Source: CAVTJX01 sp963735175 (GTDB taxonomy: Bacteria; Electryoneota; RPQS01). Taken from it: DNA of 64,000 nucleotides. The notes beneath the pieces were generated by a model. It saw nothing but the letters and a program-made list of their open reading frames with translations. It was not told the origin of the DNA and did not search any database. Location of the stretch: NCBI GenBank assembly GCA_963735175.1, contig CAVTJX010000016.1, positions 744,001-808,000 of the forward strand, in the 5' to 3' direction. Below are positions 10,901-20,259 of this stretch, piece after piece. Every line of letters starts with the position of its first letter. Position 1 is the first letter of the stretch. Position numbers and translations under genes: made by a program.

Positions 10901-11733
10901 GTAATATTCTGATGTGCCAGCATCTGTCACAAAGTTGTTGATGCCCGGGCTCGGATCAAACTCGGTGGCGAGAAAGAACGTACTTCCTCTCAGTTGAGCA
11001 ATTTGTGCATCGCCATGACCGTCATTGTTATAGTCAACTATCTGGCCGTACTGGTCAAGGGCGCATTGTTGAGTATGACCACCGTAGCTTGAAGTGCCCG
11101 AAAATGCGAGTTCATCCAGACCATCTCCGTCAATATCACCCGCAGCAGGAGTCGTCAAGCGACCATCCATCGCATCGGATACGAACGATGTTACAGTATT
11201 ATTGACAATTTTCCAGCCGCAAATTTTCGAATACCAGTGATGGCATAATCCAGCCGCATGTTTGTTCGGATCGGAATATCCCGGCATAGGAGCAAATGGA
11301 CACCGGGATTCCCACTGATTCTCACACCAGTAATCGCCTTGGGCCTGGCCACGTCCATATGCCTCGATTCGTGATGCACCGATCACAACCCAGACCGCCG
11401 CGTCACTTGTCAGATGAGCAATTGTCACGGGACCGAGGAAGCTGTATTGCGTAGAATAGTTTGTATTGCCGTGAACTGGTGCGGTCCAAGTGGTTCCCGA
11501 ACTATACAGCATCTGCCCAGTGTGATCAAAGACCGTACGGTGGTTTTGCCGGTGACAAGAATCTCGTCCCAACCATCCTGATTGATATCGTAGACCACAG
11601 GTCCGCAATCATGGAATTCTGATGTGGCACTGTTTGTTTCCCATTCGACAGGAAAATCACTCAGGTTTTGCGGCTGGGCAAAGGCAACGCAACAGAGCGC
11701 AAGGACAAGCAGAGTTGAAAGGGTACCGCGCAT
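7990..11733 (-). CDS. Secreted FG-GAP/VCBS and beta-helix protein with T9SS sorting domain (two frame breaks)
   Basis: Large exoprotein of about 1,245 residues when repaired. ATG 11733 follows GGAGTAGGA; residues 1-20 are a signal peptide ending VAFAQ. FG-GAP/VCBS-like beta-propeller repeats follow, seen as DINQDGWDE, DIDGDGLDELAF, DLDGDGINEVVVS, DIDNNGELDVLV and DLNRDGYMDLIT; such Asp-rich loops bind calcium. The second half has right-handed parallel beta-helix repeats (NLIIAHNLIHDCEWYGI, NASFESNHVYDCA), then an alpha-helical linker and a type A sorting domain (AYPNPFNSTVNIRLNLP ... YRLEASAHVESHKLLLMK), implying T9SS export. Frame breaks: one A missing from an A run near 11543, and one extra base near 9768. 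It lies 14 nt downstream of the T9SS protein at 11748-13178, so the two are probably cotranscribed. Confidence 0.85.
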
Positions 11734-11747
11734 GATCCTACTCCGAG

Positions 11748-13178
11748 TTAGTGAATGTGGATGACCGGCAGGCAACGCTGTTGGGCGTGCCCATCGAGTG
11801 ACAGGAAGTATTTTCCTGACGGGAGATTTTGAAGGACAGGGCTGGTGAATGTATAGGAGGTTTGGCCGGCAGGAGTTGGCAGCGCCAGCACCTCGCGGCC
11901 GAGAATGTCATAGAGCCGGATTGTCGTTCCCGGTATGCCCAGTGCGCTGAAAGTCAAGGAAGAAGAGAAGGGGTTTGGTCCGACAATCAGGGACGGTGCT
12001 AGCGTCACTGTACGCCTGGTAATCGTGGAGGCGGTGTCAGGCGGATAGCCATAGTTGAAGAGATAGAGGTTCATCGTCGCCGACGGAACAACCCAGCGCC
12101 CGGTCCCGGTGGGAATAATGTGGATCTGACCAGTCATGGCGTCGATCCCCATCGATTGGGGCTCCTTAACCCATTCGCCCGCCGCATTGCGCAGCGCCCA
12201 CCACGGTCGCCAATCATCACTTTCGCGCTTCCAGACGATCAGGCAATTGCCCGCACCGTCGATGTGCAGGGTGCCGTCGACCATCGAAAACGGACGGACC
12301 AGAGTTCGCCATTCCTGCAGAAAAAAATTCGAATCCAACTGGACGTAGGCCATCTGTACGGAATCATGATAGACCAGCGCGTGCCAACTGCCGTCAGGGC
12401 CAAAAGCAAAATCATACAGACCCCAGCGTTCCGTATCGGTAGGGCCGAAGGGATAATACGCCTGGACACCGGAGTCGGGCAGAAACTTGTACAGTACAAT
12501 GTCGGCAAGCTGCCCCAACGAAGCGCGCGTCCCGGCCCAGGCGTATCCGTGGTAGTCTGTGTGCATGAACATCCGGGCGAAGGGGCGGGTTTCCGGCAAG
12601 TCGTGCCGCCACTCCAGTCTTTCCCCGGTGCGGCTGATGCGGTGGTAATAACCGAATACGTAGGAAATGATGATGGAAGAGTCGACCGCGTTGTAGGCGG
12701 CGTCAGTGACATCATTTGCAGAGCCACCACCGATAGCACCTAGTCCTAGCTTTACCGGCGGCAGCCAAGTCTGGCCCAGGCTGTTGCAAGCGGTAATGTA
12801 AAGATGGAAGTAGGATGCCGAATCCTCTTCGCTCCACAGGTTCCAGACATTGCCACTGTTGTCAGCGACGCTAACCGGATGCCATGGGGTATGTCCGCTG
12901 TATCCGTGAGGGTCGAGCAGTGTCGTGTCGGTCAAAACATGACCATAGTCATCCGTCCGCAGGTAATAATTGCGCATCTCCCCATGTTGATAATCTACAT
13001 TGGTATGCATCTGGTAATGCAGACTGCCGTCTGGGGTACGTGCGACATCAAAGTCATGAATCCCCCACGTTGTGGGAGTCGTAATAGGGAACCGCGTGAC
13101 TTGGAATCGCTGCCATTCCTGCGCCCACGCCGAGGAGGCACAACAAAACACGATCAGGAGGCACAGACAGGTTTTCAT
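11748..13178 (-). CDS. Secreted T9SS-type protein of unknown function
   Basis: Intact frame. The start at 13178 is preferred because MKTCLCLLIVFCCASSAWAQ is a clear signal peptide and an AGAGG box lies 10 nt upstream; longer in-frame starts run through the leader RNA. The central 350 residues have repeated short beta motifs (GSWHALVYHDSVQMAYVQLD, GNCLIVWKRE) as in sialidase- or BNR-like propellers, but I cannot name the family. The last 85 residues form a sorting-type domain (VGPNPFSSSLTFSALGIPG ... IRLYDILGREVLALP ... GKYFLSLDG) that ends in RCLPVIHIH, not the usual KxLLxK. It is followed after 14 nt by the FG-GAP protein gene and preceded by a promoter and structured leader. Confidence 0.75.
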   Translation of the reverse strand: MKTCLCLLIVFCCASSAWAQEWQRFQVTRFPITTPTTWGIHDFDVARTPDGSLHYQMHTNVDYQHGEMRNYYLRTDDYGHVLTDTTLLDPHGYSGHTPWHPVSVADNSGNVWNLWSEEDSASYFHLYITACNSLGQTWLPPVKLGLGAIGGGSANDVTDAAYNAVDSSIIISYVFGYYHRISRTGERLEWRHDLPETRPFARMFMHTDYHGYAWAGTRASLGQLADIVLYKFLPDSGVQAYYPFGPTDTERWGLYDFAFGPDGSWHALVYHDSVQMAYVQLDSNFFLQEWRTLVRPFSMVDGTLHIDGAGNCLIVWKRESDDWRPWWALRNAAGEWVKEPQSMGIDAMTGQIHIIPTGTGRWVVPSATMNLYLFNYGYPPDTASTITRRTVTLAPSLIVGPNPFSSSLTFSALGIPGTTIRLYDILGREVLALPTPAGQTSYTFTSPVLQNLPSGKYFLSLDGHAQQRCLPVIHIH

Positions 13179-13206
13179 AGATTGTTTACCTCTAAGTACA
13201 GAAAAA

Positions 13207-13323
13207 GCCCTGCCGAGAACACGGCAAGGCCTGCGTAGAACGTTGGATAGTGAACAACCGCTGAAATTGACAGCCCAGTTCCCGCACCGCTGTCCCTCCT
13301 CAAGAAGCCCATGCTTCGGTTGT
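13207..13323 (-). promoter_or_regulatory. Structured leader RNA with terminator-like hairpin, candidate riboswitch or attenuator
   Basis: The leader folds on paper as a three-way junction. P1 pairs ACAACCG (13317-13323) with CGGTTGT (13254-13260); P2 is the small hairpin GAAGC/GCTTC (13304-13317); P3 pairs GACAGC with GCTGTC (13269-13294). Downstream, GCCTTGCCG and CGGCAGGGC (13222-13230 and 13207-13215) make a 9-bp hairpin with one G-U pair, followed directly by five U. This terminator-like hairpin lies 24 nt before the start codon, so it could attenuate expression of the two T9SS protein genes. No known riboswitch consensus recognised. Confidence 0.5.
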
Positions 13324-13330
13324 AAGCTAT

Positions 13331-13358
13331 AAAATAATCGAATCCGGAACATTGTCAA
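13331..13358 (-). promoter_or_regulatory. Strong sigma-70-like promoter
   Basis: TTGACA (13353-13358) and TATTTT (13331-13336) with a 16-nt spacer on the minus strand, immediately upstream of the structured leader. It would drive the T9SS genes at 13178 and 11733. Confidence 0.65.
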
Positions 13359-13365
13359 GCCGTCT

Positions 13366-13418
13366 CTTCCGCCGAGGAGGTCGTCTTCGCCCTGCCCGGA
13401 ATCTGATTCTCCGCCTCA
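13366..13418. repeat. Diverged copy of palindrome family C
   Basis: Contains CTTCCGCCGAGG ... CTGCCCGGAATCTG ATTCTCC, matching the family C repeats at 26851 and 28496 but with its central palindrome decayed. It lies just beyond the xdhC terminator. Confidence 0.55.
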
Positions 13419-13425
13419 TAAAAAA

Positions 13426-13446
13426 ACCAGCCCACAAAGGCTGGTG
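13426..13446 (-). terminator. Intrinsic terminator after xdhC
   Basis: On the minus strand ACCAGCC, a 6-nt loop and GGCTGGT are followed by a run of seven T. This is the likely end of the purine gene transcript, 35 nt after the xdhC stop. Confidence 0.8.
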
Positions 13447-13479
13447 CGCTTAAAAACAGCAAAGTCGAAAACCGCAGCG

Positions 13480-14256
13480 TTACTGCACGGCGCCGTTCCG
13501 CACAGAAATCAGTTCGGCCATAATGCTCACGGCAATTTCCGCCGGGGTGTGCGAGCCGATCTGTAGACCAATCGGCGTATGCACCTTTGCCAGTAGTTCC
13601 GGCGCATGCCCCGCCACGAGCAGATTTTCCCGCACACGCCGCGCTTTATTGGCGCTGCCAATCATCCCCAGGTAACGGGCCTCGTGCGGCAGACACAGGC
13701 GGAGTGCCAGTTCGTCGTGTTCATGACCGTGCGTCATAATCACGATAAATGCATTCGGACCAAAGCGAATGTGTTGCTCCAGCTCCCCCACCGGCGCGCA
13801 CACCACGCGCGCCGCCGGATGTTTTTCCCGGCTTGCCCACTCCGCACGTGGATCCAACACCGTCACCGCAAAGCCCGTACGCGCCGCCAGCGCCGAAAGC
13901 TCCACCGCGCAATGCCCGCCGCCGATAATGGTCAGATCGCTCGCCTTTCCCAGCGGTTCGATGAAAAATTCCATCGCCCCGCCGCAGAGCATGCCGGGAC
14001 CTTCTCCCGTTTCCCGCAGTTCCACCCGCACCACGCCGGGTGCCGCGGGCCGCGCCTGCACGATCATTTCCAGCAGTTGCCGCTCCACCCCGCCGCCGCC
14101 AATCGTTCCATACGCGTTGCCCTCGGGAAAGACCAGCATCCGCGCGCCGATTTTCTGCGGCGTCGATCCCACAGCGGCAATCACCGTCACCATGTAGGCT
14201 TCGCGCCCTTCCTCAACGACGGCCAGCAATTGCCGGTAGAATTCGCGGTCGTTCAC
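13480..14256 (-). CDS. xdhC: XdhC-family molybdenum hydroxylase maturation protein
   Basis: XdhC binds molybdenum cofactor and helps insert the sulfurated form into xanthine dehydrogenase. The 258-residue frame is intact, matching family length. N-terminal XdhC/CoxI domain with VTVIAAVGSTPQKIGARMLV and YGTIGGGGVE; C-terminal Rossmann-like part with TIIGGGHCAVELSALAARTGF, VIMTHGHEHDELALR and LGMIGSANKARRVRENL. ATG 14256 overlaps the end of the preceding molybdenum-binding subunit gene by 4 nt (ATGA), so the two are translationally coupled. Last gene of the minus-strand purine locus. High confidence in family; the client is presumably one or both Mo hydroxylases in this locus. Confidence 0.92.
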   Translation of the reverse strand: MNDREFYRQLLAVVEEGREAYMVTVIAAVGSTPQKIGARMLVFPEGNAYGTIGGGGVERQLLEMIVQARPAAPGVVRVELRETGEGPGMLCGGAMEFFIEPLGKASDLTIIGGGHCAVELSALAARTGFAVTVLDPRAEWASREKHPAARVVCAPVGELEQHIRFGPNAFIVIMTHGHEHDELALRLCLPHEARYLGMIGSANKARRVRENLLVAGHAPELLAKVHTPIGLQIGSHTPAEIAVSIMAELISVRNGAVQ

Positions 14257-16626
14257 TGCGGCCTCGCGCGCAACGCTTCCACCGCCATCAGCACCGCTTC
14301 CGGCGTGGCCGGATGTTTCAGTGGCGCTTCCAGCCTGTGATCCGCCACCGCCTCAATCGCGTGCTGGATCGCAAAGAACGCCGCTTCGCCATAGATAAAG
14401 GGCGGTTCGCCCACGGCTTTGCTGCCCGCGATCCCCGCCAGCTTCGCCGGCGTTTCCACCATTTCAATTCGCCACGCCGACGGAAGTTCGCGGATCGTCG
14501 GAATCTTGTACGTACTCAGGGACGCCGACAAGTTCCGGCCATGCGCGTCGTGCAGCACTTCTTCCATCGTACACCATCCGACAGCTCTGCATAAACGCGC
14601 CCTCAATCTGCCCGCGATCCACCGCCGGATTCAAGGGGCTCGCCGTCTCATGCACGATCACGACTCGCGGCAGCGTCACACCCCCCGTCAGCATATCAAC
14701 TTCGGCCACCACCAACGCCGCGCCATACACGAAATAGCGGAACGGCGTGCCACGCCCGGTCTTCCAGTCGAACTTTAATCCCGGCGTCTTATAATAGCCG
14801 TGCGCGCACAGGTCGATCCGCGCGTGCCAAGCAGCATCTACCAGTTCGGCGAAGGTCAATGCAGTCTCCGGGTGGCGTGAATCGAACACTTTTCCGCGCC
14901 GAAACGCGAGTCGGAACGGCAGCGCTGGCGGGTCCGTATTTTGCGCCAGCAACTCCGCCGCCAGCGGAGTTAGCCGCGCGCGGATCTGCCGCGCCGCGTC
15001 GCGTACCGCCGCGCCGTTCAAGTCCGCCCCCGTCGAAGCCGCCGTCGCCGCCGTGTTCGCCGTGCGCTTGGTGTTGTGGCTTTCGACGCGGATGCGCTCC
15101 AGCGGCACGCCCAGCTCCGCCGCCGCCACCTGCGCCACCTTCGTGTTGAGTCCTTGCCCCATCTCCACCCCGCCATGCGAGACCGACAGCGAGCCATCCG
15201 CGTACACCTGCACCAGCGCCGCTCCCTGATTCAAATGCGCGGCGTTGAACGAGATTCCGAACTTCACCGGCACCGTGCCGATACCCCGCTTAATATGCCG
15301 ACACGCCACGTTGAAGGCCACAACCTCTTCGTGCAGCCGCGCGTAATCCGCAAGCGTTTCGAGGCGGCACAGCAGCGGTGTCGCCTGCACCTCGTGCAGC
15401 ACCTGCCCGTACGGCGTGCGCTGCGTTTCCTGATAGGCGTTCAGTTTGCGAATCGCGAGCGGATCCTTCCCCAAATGTCGCGCAATACGTTCGATGACCG
15501 TTTCGATGACGAAAATGCCCTGCGGCGCGCCGAATCCGCGAAAGGCCGTATTCGGCGGCAGATTCGTGCGGCAGGGCCGCGCGAGAATCGAAATATGTGG
15601 AATGTAGTACATGTTTTCGGCGTGCACAATAGCACGCTGAATAATCGGCAGCGTGAGATCGGCAAACGCGCCGCCGTTGGCGTTGAATTCCACTGCGTAT
15701 GCCAGAATCCGCCCGCTGGCGTCGAATCCCACGCGGTAATGGCTCTCAAACGGATGCCGCTTGCCCGTCCACGCCATGTCATCCTGCCGCGTGAGTTTCA
15801 ATTCCACCGGTCGCCGCGTGTGATAACAGCCCAGCGCCGCCAGGCACGCCCACAGTGTCGCCACGCTCTCCTTGCCGCCGAAGCCCCCGCCGATCCGCTT
15901 CACGTCGACGGTAATGTCCTTTCGCGCCAGCCCCAGCACCCGCGCCGCCGTTTCCTGGACCTCAGAGGGCGCCTGTGTGGCGGAATAAATCGTGATTTCC
16001 TGATCCTCGCCGGGCACCGCCCGCGCGCATTGCGTCTCAAAATAGACATGCTCCTGTGAGCCGCTTTGCACTGTGCCCTCCAGCACGTGCTCCGCTCGCG
16101 CAAGCGCCGGTTCCACGTCGCCATGCGACACTCCGAACTGCGGTCCCAGCGTCGAGCGCGCGGCGAGGGCCTCCGTGATCGTCAGCACCGGCGGCAATTC
16201 TTTAAAGCGCACCGCAATGGCCGCTCGCGCCGCCTGCGCCGCGGCCTCGTTCTCCGCCACAATTAACGCCACGGGTTGGCCGATGTAATTCACGTCCGAC
16301 AGTGGCAGCAGCGGCTCATCCTGCGCGCGCGTGCTGAGGTAGAGATCGCCCGGTACGTCCGCCGACGTCAGCACCGCCAGCACACCATCCACTTGCCGCG
16401 CCGCGCACACGTCCAGCGCGACGATCTTGGCAGAGGCGTAGGGACTCGGCAGCGTGAGCGCCACACACAATCCCGCCGGCTGCGGCTCGTCGCGCAGAAA
16501 CCGCGCGCGGCCCGTCGCATGCAGCGGTCCCGCCGGATTCCGCACCGCGCGCTGCTCCCCGGACGGCATGGAGGACGCCGTCTCTGTCCCTGACCGGGAC
16601 TGAATTATAGTGTCTCGAGGAGGCAT
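14253..16626 (-). CDS. xdhB: Xanthine dehydrogenase molybdenum-binding subunit (one frame break)
   Basis: Large subunit that carries the Mo-pterin site and hydroxylates the purine. About 790 residues. Motifs in order: GGGFGGKES, whose Glu corresponds to bovine XOR Glu802; TAFRGFGAPQG, whose Arg corresponds to Arg880; VEMGQGLNTK; and GSKAVGEPP near the C terminus with the catalytic Glu (bovine Glu1261). All three key residues for purine binding and catalysis are therefore present. An extra base near 14583 splits the frame: the first frame runs off into nonsense after GAFMQS, and VGWCTMEEVLHDAHGRNLS continues in the next frame to 14253. Start ATG 16626 lies within the end of the Fe-S/FAD subunit gene (22-nt overlap). 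xdhC follows with an ATGA overlap. Confidence 0.92.
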
Positions 16627-18047
16627 GTGAGGTGTTTAATCACGTGATTACGGGTTAAGAGCCGCCGGAACGCGGCGCTGCCGCGCACGTCGCTGATCGG
16701 TTGAATTTCCGTGACGGCAAGCTCCGCGGCCTCGGCGATCAACGCGTCCGTTAACATCTTTCCCGAAAGAAACGCCGCGGTTTTCCGCGCAAACACCGTC
16801 GTCGGCGCCACGCCGCCAAACGCCAGGCGCACATCACTCAGGCGGTTTCCTTTTAGGGTCAACGCCAGCGCGGAATTCACGGATGCGATATCCAGCGCGC
16901 GCCGCTTGCCCGTCTTTTCGAACCGCGACCAGCCGCGGTGCAGCGGAATTTCAATGGCGGTTACGATTTCGCGCGGACAAAGCGCCGTTTTCCGGTAGCC
17001 GAGCAGAAAGCCGCTCAGCGGCAAGCGGTGCGTATCGTCGCGCGTTTGCAGCACAACCTCCGCCTGATAAACCAGCAGCGGCGGCAGTGCGTCGGCAATC
17101 GGCGACGCCGTACACACGTTGCCCACCAGCGTGGCCACGTTCCGGATCTGCGCCGAACTCATTTGCGCGACGCATTGCGCCAGCGCCGGGAAATGCGCTG
17201 CCGGCAACGGACTCTCGAGCAATTCAGCCAACGTGACGTTGGCGCCGATGCGCAGATGCGTTGCGGTGATTTCCAGCGCGTTCAATTCTGCAATCTGCGC
17301 GAGGTCGCACCAGTGAGTGGCACGGCGCCCCTTGAAGCGTGTTTCGACCACCGTATCCGTCCCCCCGCCCAGCAGGCAGTAGGTTTCGGGTTCATGGATC
17401 TGATTCAACTCTTCAAAGAGCGTATCAAGATTCTGCGGCCAATGGTAACGGACCGCGTCCCCGTTCATAATGGGCTCCGGCGATGCAATCCGTTTGGACA
17501 GCGCTTGCGCGATCTCCGCGAAATAGGCTGGCCGGATATCCTGTGATTCCAGTGAATCTGTCGCGGGTCGTACCGCAAGCGACTGTGCCGCCGCATGAAT
17601 CGCCGCATAGCCGGTGCAGCGGCAGAGCGTGCCTTCCAGCGCCGCCAGGATTTCCTCCGGCGACGGACGCGGCTGCTCGACGAACAGGCAGAACAACGCC
17701 ATCACCATCCCCGGCGTGCAATAACCACACTGAATCGCGTGCTGATCCACGAGCGCCTGCTGCACAGGATGCAGCCGCTCGCCCTCCGCCAGCCCTTCCG
17801 CCGTGACCACGTGTCGTCCATGCAGCCTGGCCACCGGCAGCAAACACGAATTGACCGCGCGGTAAACTACGCGGCCGTGGGTGTACCGTCCCAGCGCCAC
17901 GGTACAGGCGCCGCAGTCACCCTCATTGCACACTTCCTTGACGCCCGTGAGCCCGCGCCACTCCCGCAGGAATTCCAGCGCGGACAACTCCACCGGCACC
18001 TCGGCGGTCACCAAATCACGATTTAAATAAAAACGGACTCGCAGCAT
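16605..18047 (-). CDS. xdhA: Xanthine dehydrogenase small subunit, 2Fe-2S and FAD domains
   Basis: Electron-transfer subunit passing electrons from the Mo site through two 2Fe-2S clusters to FAD and NAD. Intact 480 residues, the usual length for XdhA. Plant-type ferredoxin domain with Cys40, 45, 48 (CNEGDCGAC) and Cys68; helical second cluster domain with CGYC (107, 110) and CRC (142, 144); FAD-binding domain from about residue 190 with CLLGGGTDT and GNVCTASPIADALPPLL, then the CO-dehydrogenase-flavoprotein C-terminal part. It is the only FAD-bearing subunit in the locus and might serve the second Mo hydroxylase too. Overlaps xdhB by 22 nt. Confidence 0.93.
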   Translation of the reverse strand: MLRVRFYLNRDLVTAEVPVELSALEFLREWRGLTGVKEVCNEGDCGACTVALGRYTHGRVVYRAVNSCLLPVARLHGRHVVTAEGLAEGERLHPVQQALVDQHAIQCGYCTPGMVMALFCLFVEQPRPSPEEILAALEGTLCRCTGYAAIHAAAQSLAVRPATDSLESQDIRPAYFAEIAQALSKRIASPEPIMNGDAVRYHWPQNLDTLFEELNQIHEPETYCLLGGGTDTVVETRFKGRRATHWCDLAQIAELNALEITATHLRIGANVTLAELLESPLPAAHFPALAQCVAQMSSAQIRNVATLVGNVCTASPIADALPPLLVYQAEVVLQTRDDTHRLPLSGFLLGYRKTALCPREIVTAIEIPLHRGWSRFEKTGKRRALDIASVNSALALTLKGNRLSDVRLAFGGVAPTTVFARKTAAFLSGKMLTDALIAEAAELAVTEIQPISDVRGSAAFRRLLTRNHVIKHLTCLLETL

Positions 18048-18081
18048 AGAGGATAATTCGTTTTACTCACGATAAACAGGG

Positions 18082-18672
18082 TCAGGGAATCCAATCACCC
18101 GCTTCGTTCACATTCCTCAGCACGCCCCCATCTTCCACCGCCACCTTTTTCACCGGAATTTTACCGCGCGCGATGAGCGCCCGCAGCCCCCCCGGTACAT
18201 CCTTCGCCGTAAGCCCGCGGGCAAATTCTCGCGGCAGAATTACGGGATGTCCCCCCCTGCCGCCATACACCGGCTTGATGATTTTCGCCGGGTCTGCAGC
18301 AAACTCGGCCGCCAGGATTCGCAGCGTGTCTGCCTGCACATACGGATGATCCACCGGCATCAGTAAATAGCCATCCGCCTCGCCCGCCGCCTGAATCCCT
18401 GTCACGATCGACGAGAGCACCCCGCGCTCCGGATGCTCATTGACAACCGTGGTAACGATTACCGGAAGCCCCCGCGTCTGTGGCGCAACGACCACGATGA
18501 CGCGCAGCAATCCCGCCGCACTAAACCGCTCGCAGATTGTCTGTAGAAACGTGCGTCCGTCAAATTCCAGCCACAATTTCGGCCCGCCGATGCGCACGCC
18601 TTGCCCCGCCGCCAGAATCAACGCCACCAACTCCGCCACACGCGCCTCCGTGTCCGGATAATAATCCGTCAT
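18082..18672 (-). CDS. MobA/MocA-like nucleotidyltransferase
   Basis: Likely molybdenum cofactor cytidylyltransferase (MocA), which makes the MCD form used by many xanthine-dehydrogenase-family enzymes. Intact 196 residues. N-terminal nucleotide-binding signature LILAAGQGVRIGGPKLWLEF, where MocA proteins have LAAGxSxRxGxxK; the metal-binding region is MPVDHPYVQADT; GGHPVILPREF follows. The gene is 35 nt upstream of xdhA. Alternatives are another sugar-nucleotide-like transferase of the same fold or a YgfJ-type protein from selenium-dependent hydroxylase loci. Context supports a cofactor role. Confidence 0.82.
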   Translation of the reverse strand: MTDYYPDTEARVAELVALILAAGQGVRIGGPKLWLEFDGRTFLQTICERFSAAGLLRVIVVVAPQTRGLPVIVTTVVNEHPERGVLSSIVTGIQAAGEADGYLLMPVDHPYVQADTLRILAAEFAADPAKIIKPVYGGRGGHPVILPREFARGLTAKDVPGGLRALIARGKIPVKKVAVEDGGVLRNVNEAGDWIP

Positions 18673-18684
18673 TCTTTTGGAAGC

Positions 18685-18756
18685 TGTAGGGGCGGGTCAA
18701 GCGGCACAAATCGTTCCGCATCACCACAATCCTTTCCCGCGCGACCCGCCCTTTAC
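18685..18756. repeat. Dispersed palindrome family A, long copy 2
   Basis: TGTAGGGGCGGGTCAAG at one end and GCGACCCGCCCTTTAC at the other (GACCCGCCC at 18743-18751), about 72 bp. It closely matches the long copy at 29829-29898, including part of the loop (ATC-TTCCGC-TCACC). It sits directly downstream of the PLP enzyme stop at 18779, between that gene and the nucleotidyltransferase gene. Confidence 0.75.
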
Positions 18757-18778
18757 ATCGCCGGCCGTCTGCACCGTG

Positions 18779-20259
18779 TCACAACGACGCCACTTCGCGG
18801 TTGAACTCCGTGATCATTTCGTCAAACAGCGGCACCTCGTCCTCGAACCGCGCCCGCCAGTATTCCGGATCCCACTGCGCGTTCAACTCGTCAACATCCT
18901 TACCCTGCTGCTCCACCCACGTGTAGTACTTCAGGTTGTGGATTGCCTTGCGGTCGCGATACGAGAGTTCGCGGAAATAGTCGTCCCGCTGCGCCGCCAG
19001 CGGCCCCGCATAGTCCCGGATGGCGTCGGTCTGCCGGTACACGCCGTGCTCCGCCGTCAATTCCGCCAGGCGCGAACGGTACATCTCCGCCGAATCGGTG
19101 AAGATCGTAAAGATTATGTCCTGCTCGTCGAGGTCGATAATAGCACGCCGTCTTGATCGCCGCCAGCAGATTGCAGACGCTGGAGATTCCCAGCAACGGC
19201 AATTGCGCCGTGCTCGCCGCCGATACGCCCAGACTGTGCAAATACTCCTGCCCCCCGGCTCGTTGAACAGGCGGAGGACCCGCAGGCAGTCCTCGTCGTC
19301 AATCGCCGCCACGGCGTCGGTGTTGCGGACGTTGTGTACCCACGGCACGTGCTTGTCGCCGATGCCTTCGATCCGGTGCGCGCCAAAGCCGTTCCCATAC
19401 AGCGTCGGGCACTGCAGCGCCTCCGTCGCCACGGTGCGCAAGTGCGGAAAGCGGATTCTTCAGGATAATCCCCGCGGCAATCGTGCCCGCCGAACCCGTC
19501 GCCGAAATGAACAGGCCGCCCGTCCGCCGTTTCCCTGCGCAATCAAACACATCCTCAATCGCCGGACCGGTCACATTGTAATGAAAGATCGGATTGCCGA
19601 ACTCGTCGAACTGGTTGAAGATCACGTTGGCCGGATCGCGTTTCAGCTCCCAGCACTTGTCGTAAATCTCCTTCACGTTCGATTCGCAGCCCGGCGTGGC
19701 GATCACTTCCGCGCCGATCTCGCTCAACCACGTAAACCGCTCCTGCGACATCTGCTCGGGCAGAATGGCGATGGCCGTGCAGCCCAGCAGCGCGCCGTCA
19801 AACGCGCCGCCCCGGCAATAATTCCCTGTGGACGGCCACACCGCCTTCTGCGCGTCGGGATCGAACTCGCCGCTCACCAGCCGCGGCACCAGGCAGCCAA
19901 ACGCTGCGCCCACCTTGTGCGCTCCGGTCGGAAAATACTTGCCCACGAGGCCGATGATGCGCGCCTTGATGCCGGTGATCTCCCGCGGAATTTCGACAGA
20001 AGTTCACCTCGCCGAAGCCGCCGCTCTCCATGTCGTTCTTCCACGTGATCCGAAACAGGTTCAGCGGATTCACATCCCACAGCCCGATGCTTTTCAGGCT
20101 TCGCCGGATGGATTCCGGCGCGCTATTCGGATTCTTCAACTGCGCGAACGTCGGAATAACGACCTGCCGCTCACGGCAGCGCATTACGGTTTTACGGACA
20201 ACTTCGCGGTCAATGTGCGGGATGATCTGCGACACGGGATGACTCAATTTTGATTTCAT
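18779..20259 (-). CDS. PLP-dependent fold-type II lyase in the YgeX position (four frame breaks)
   Basis: About 493 residues after repair. Fold-type II PLP enzyme: Schiff-base Lys near residue 115 in PTGAHKVGAAFG, substrate loop WPSTGNYCRGGAF, and glycine loop ISATGSAGTIAAG. It lies directly after a ygeW-type carbamoyltransferase, where gut purine clusters carry YgeX (diaminopropionate ammonia-lyase, about 400 residues). It is longer, with an extra N-terminal part (HIDREVVRKTVMRC) and a long helical C terminus (LKYYTWVEQQGKDVDELN). Role as the ammonia-releasing lyase is inferred from position. Breaks: about 20003 (extra), 19437 (extra), 19254 (G run short by one) and 19139 (extra). Its start lies 50 nt inside the preceding gene; the ribosome site is weak. 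An alternative is a novel lyase on a related amino acid. Confidence 0.7.
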
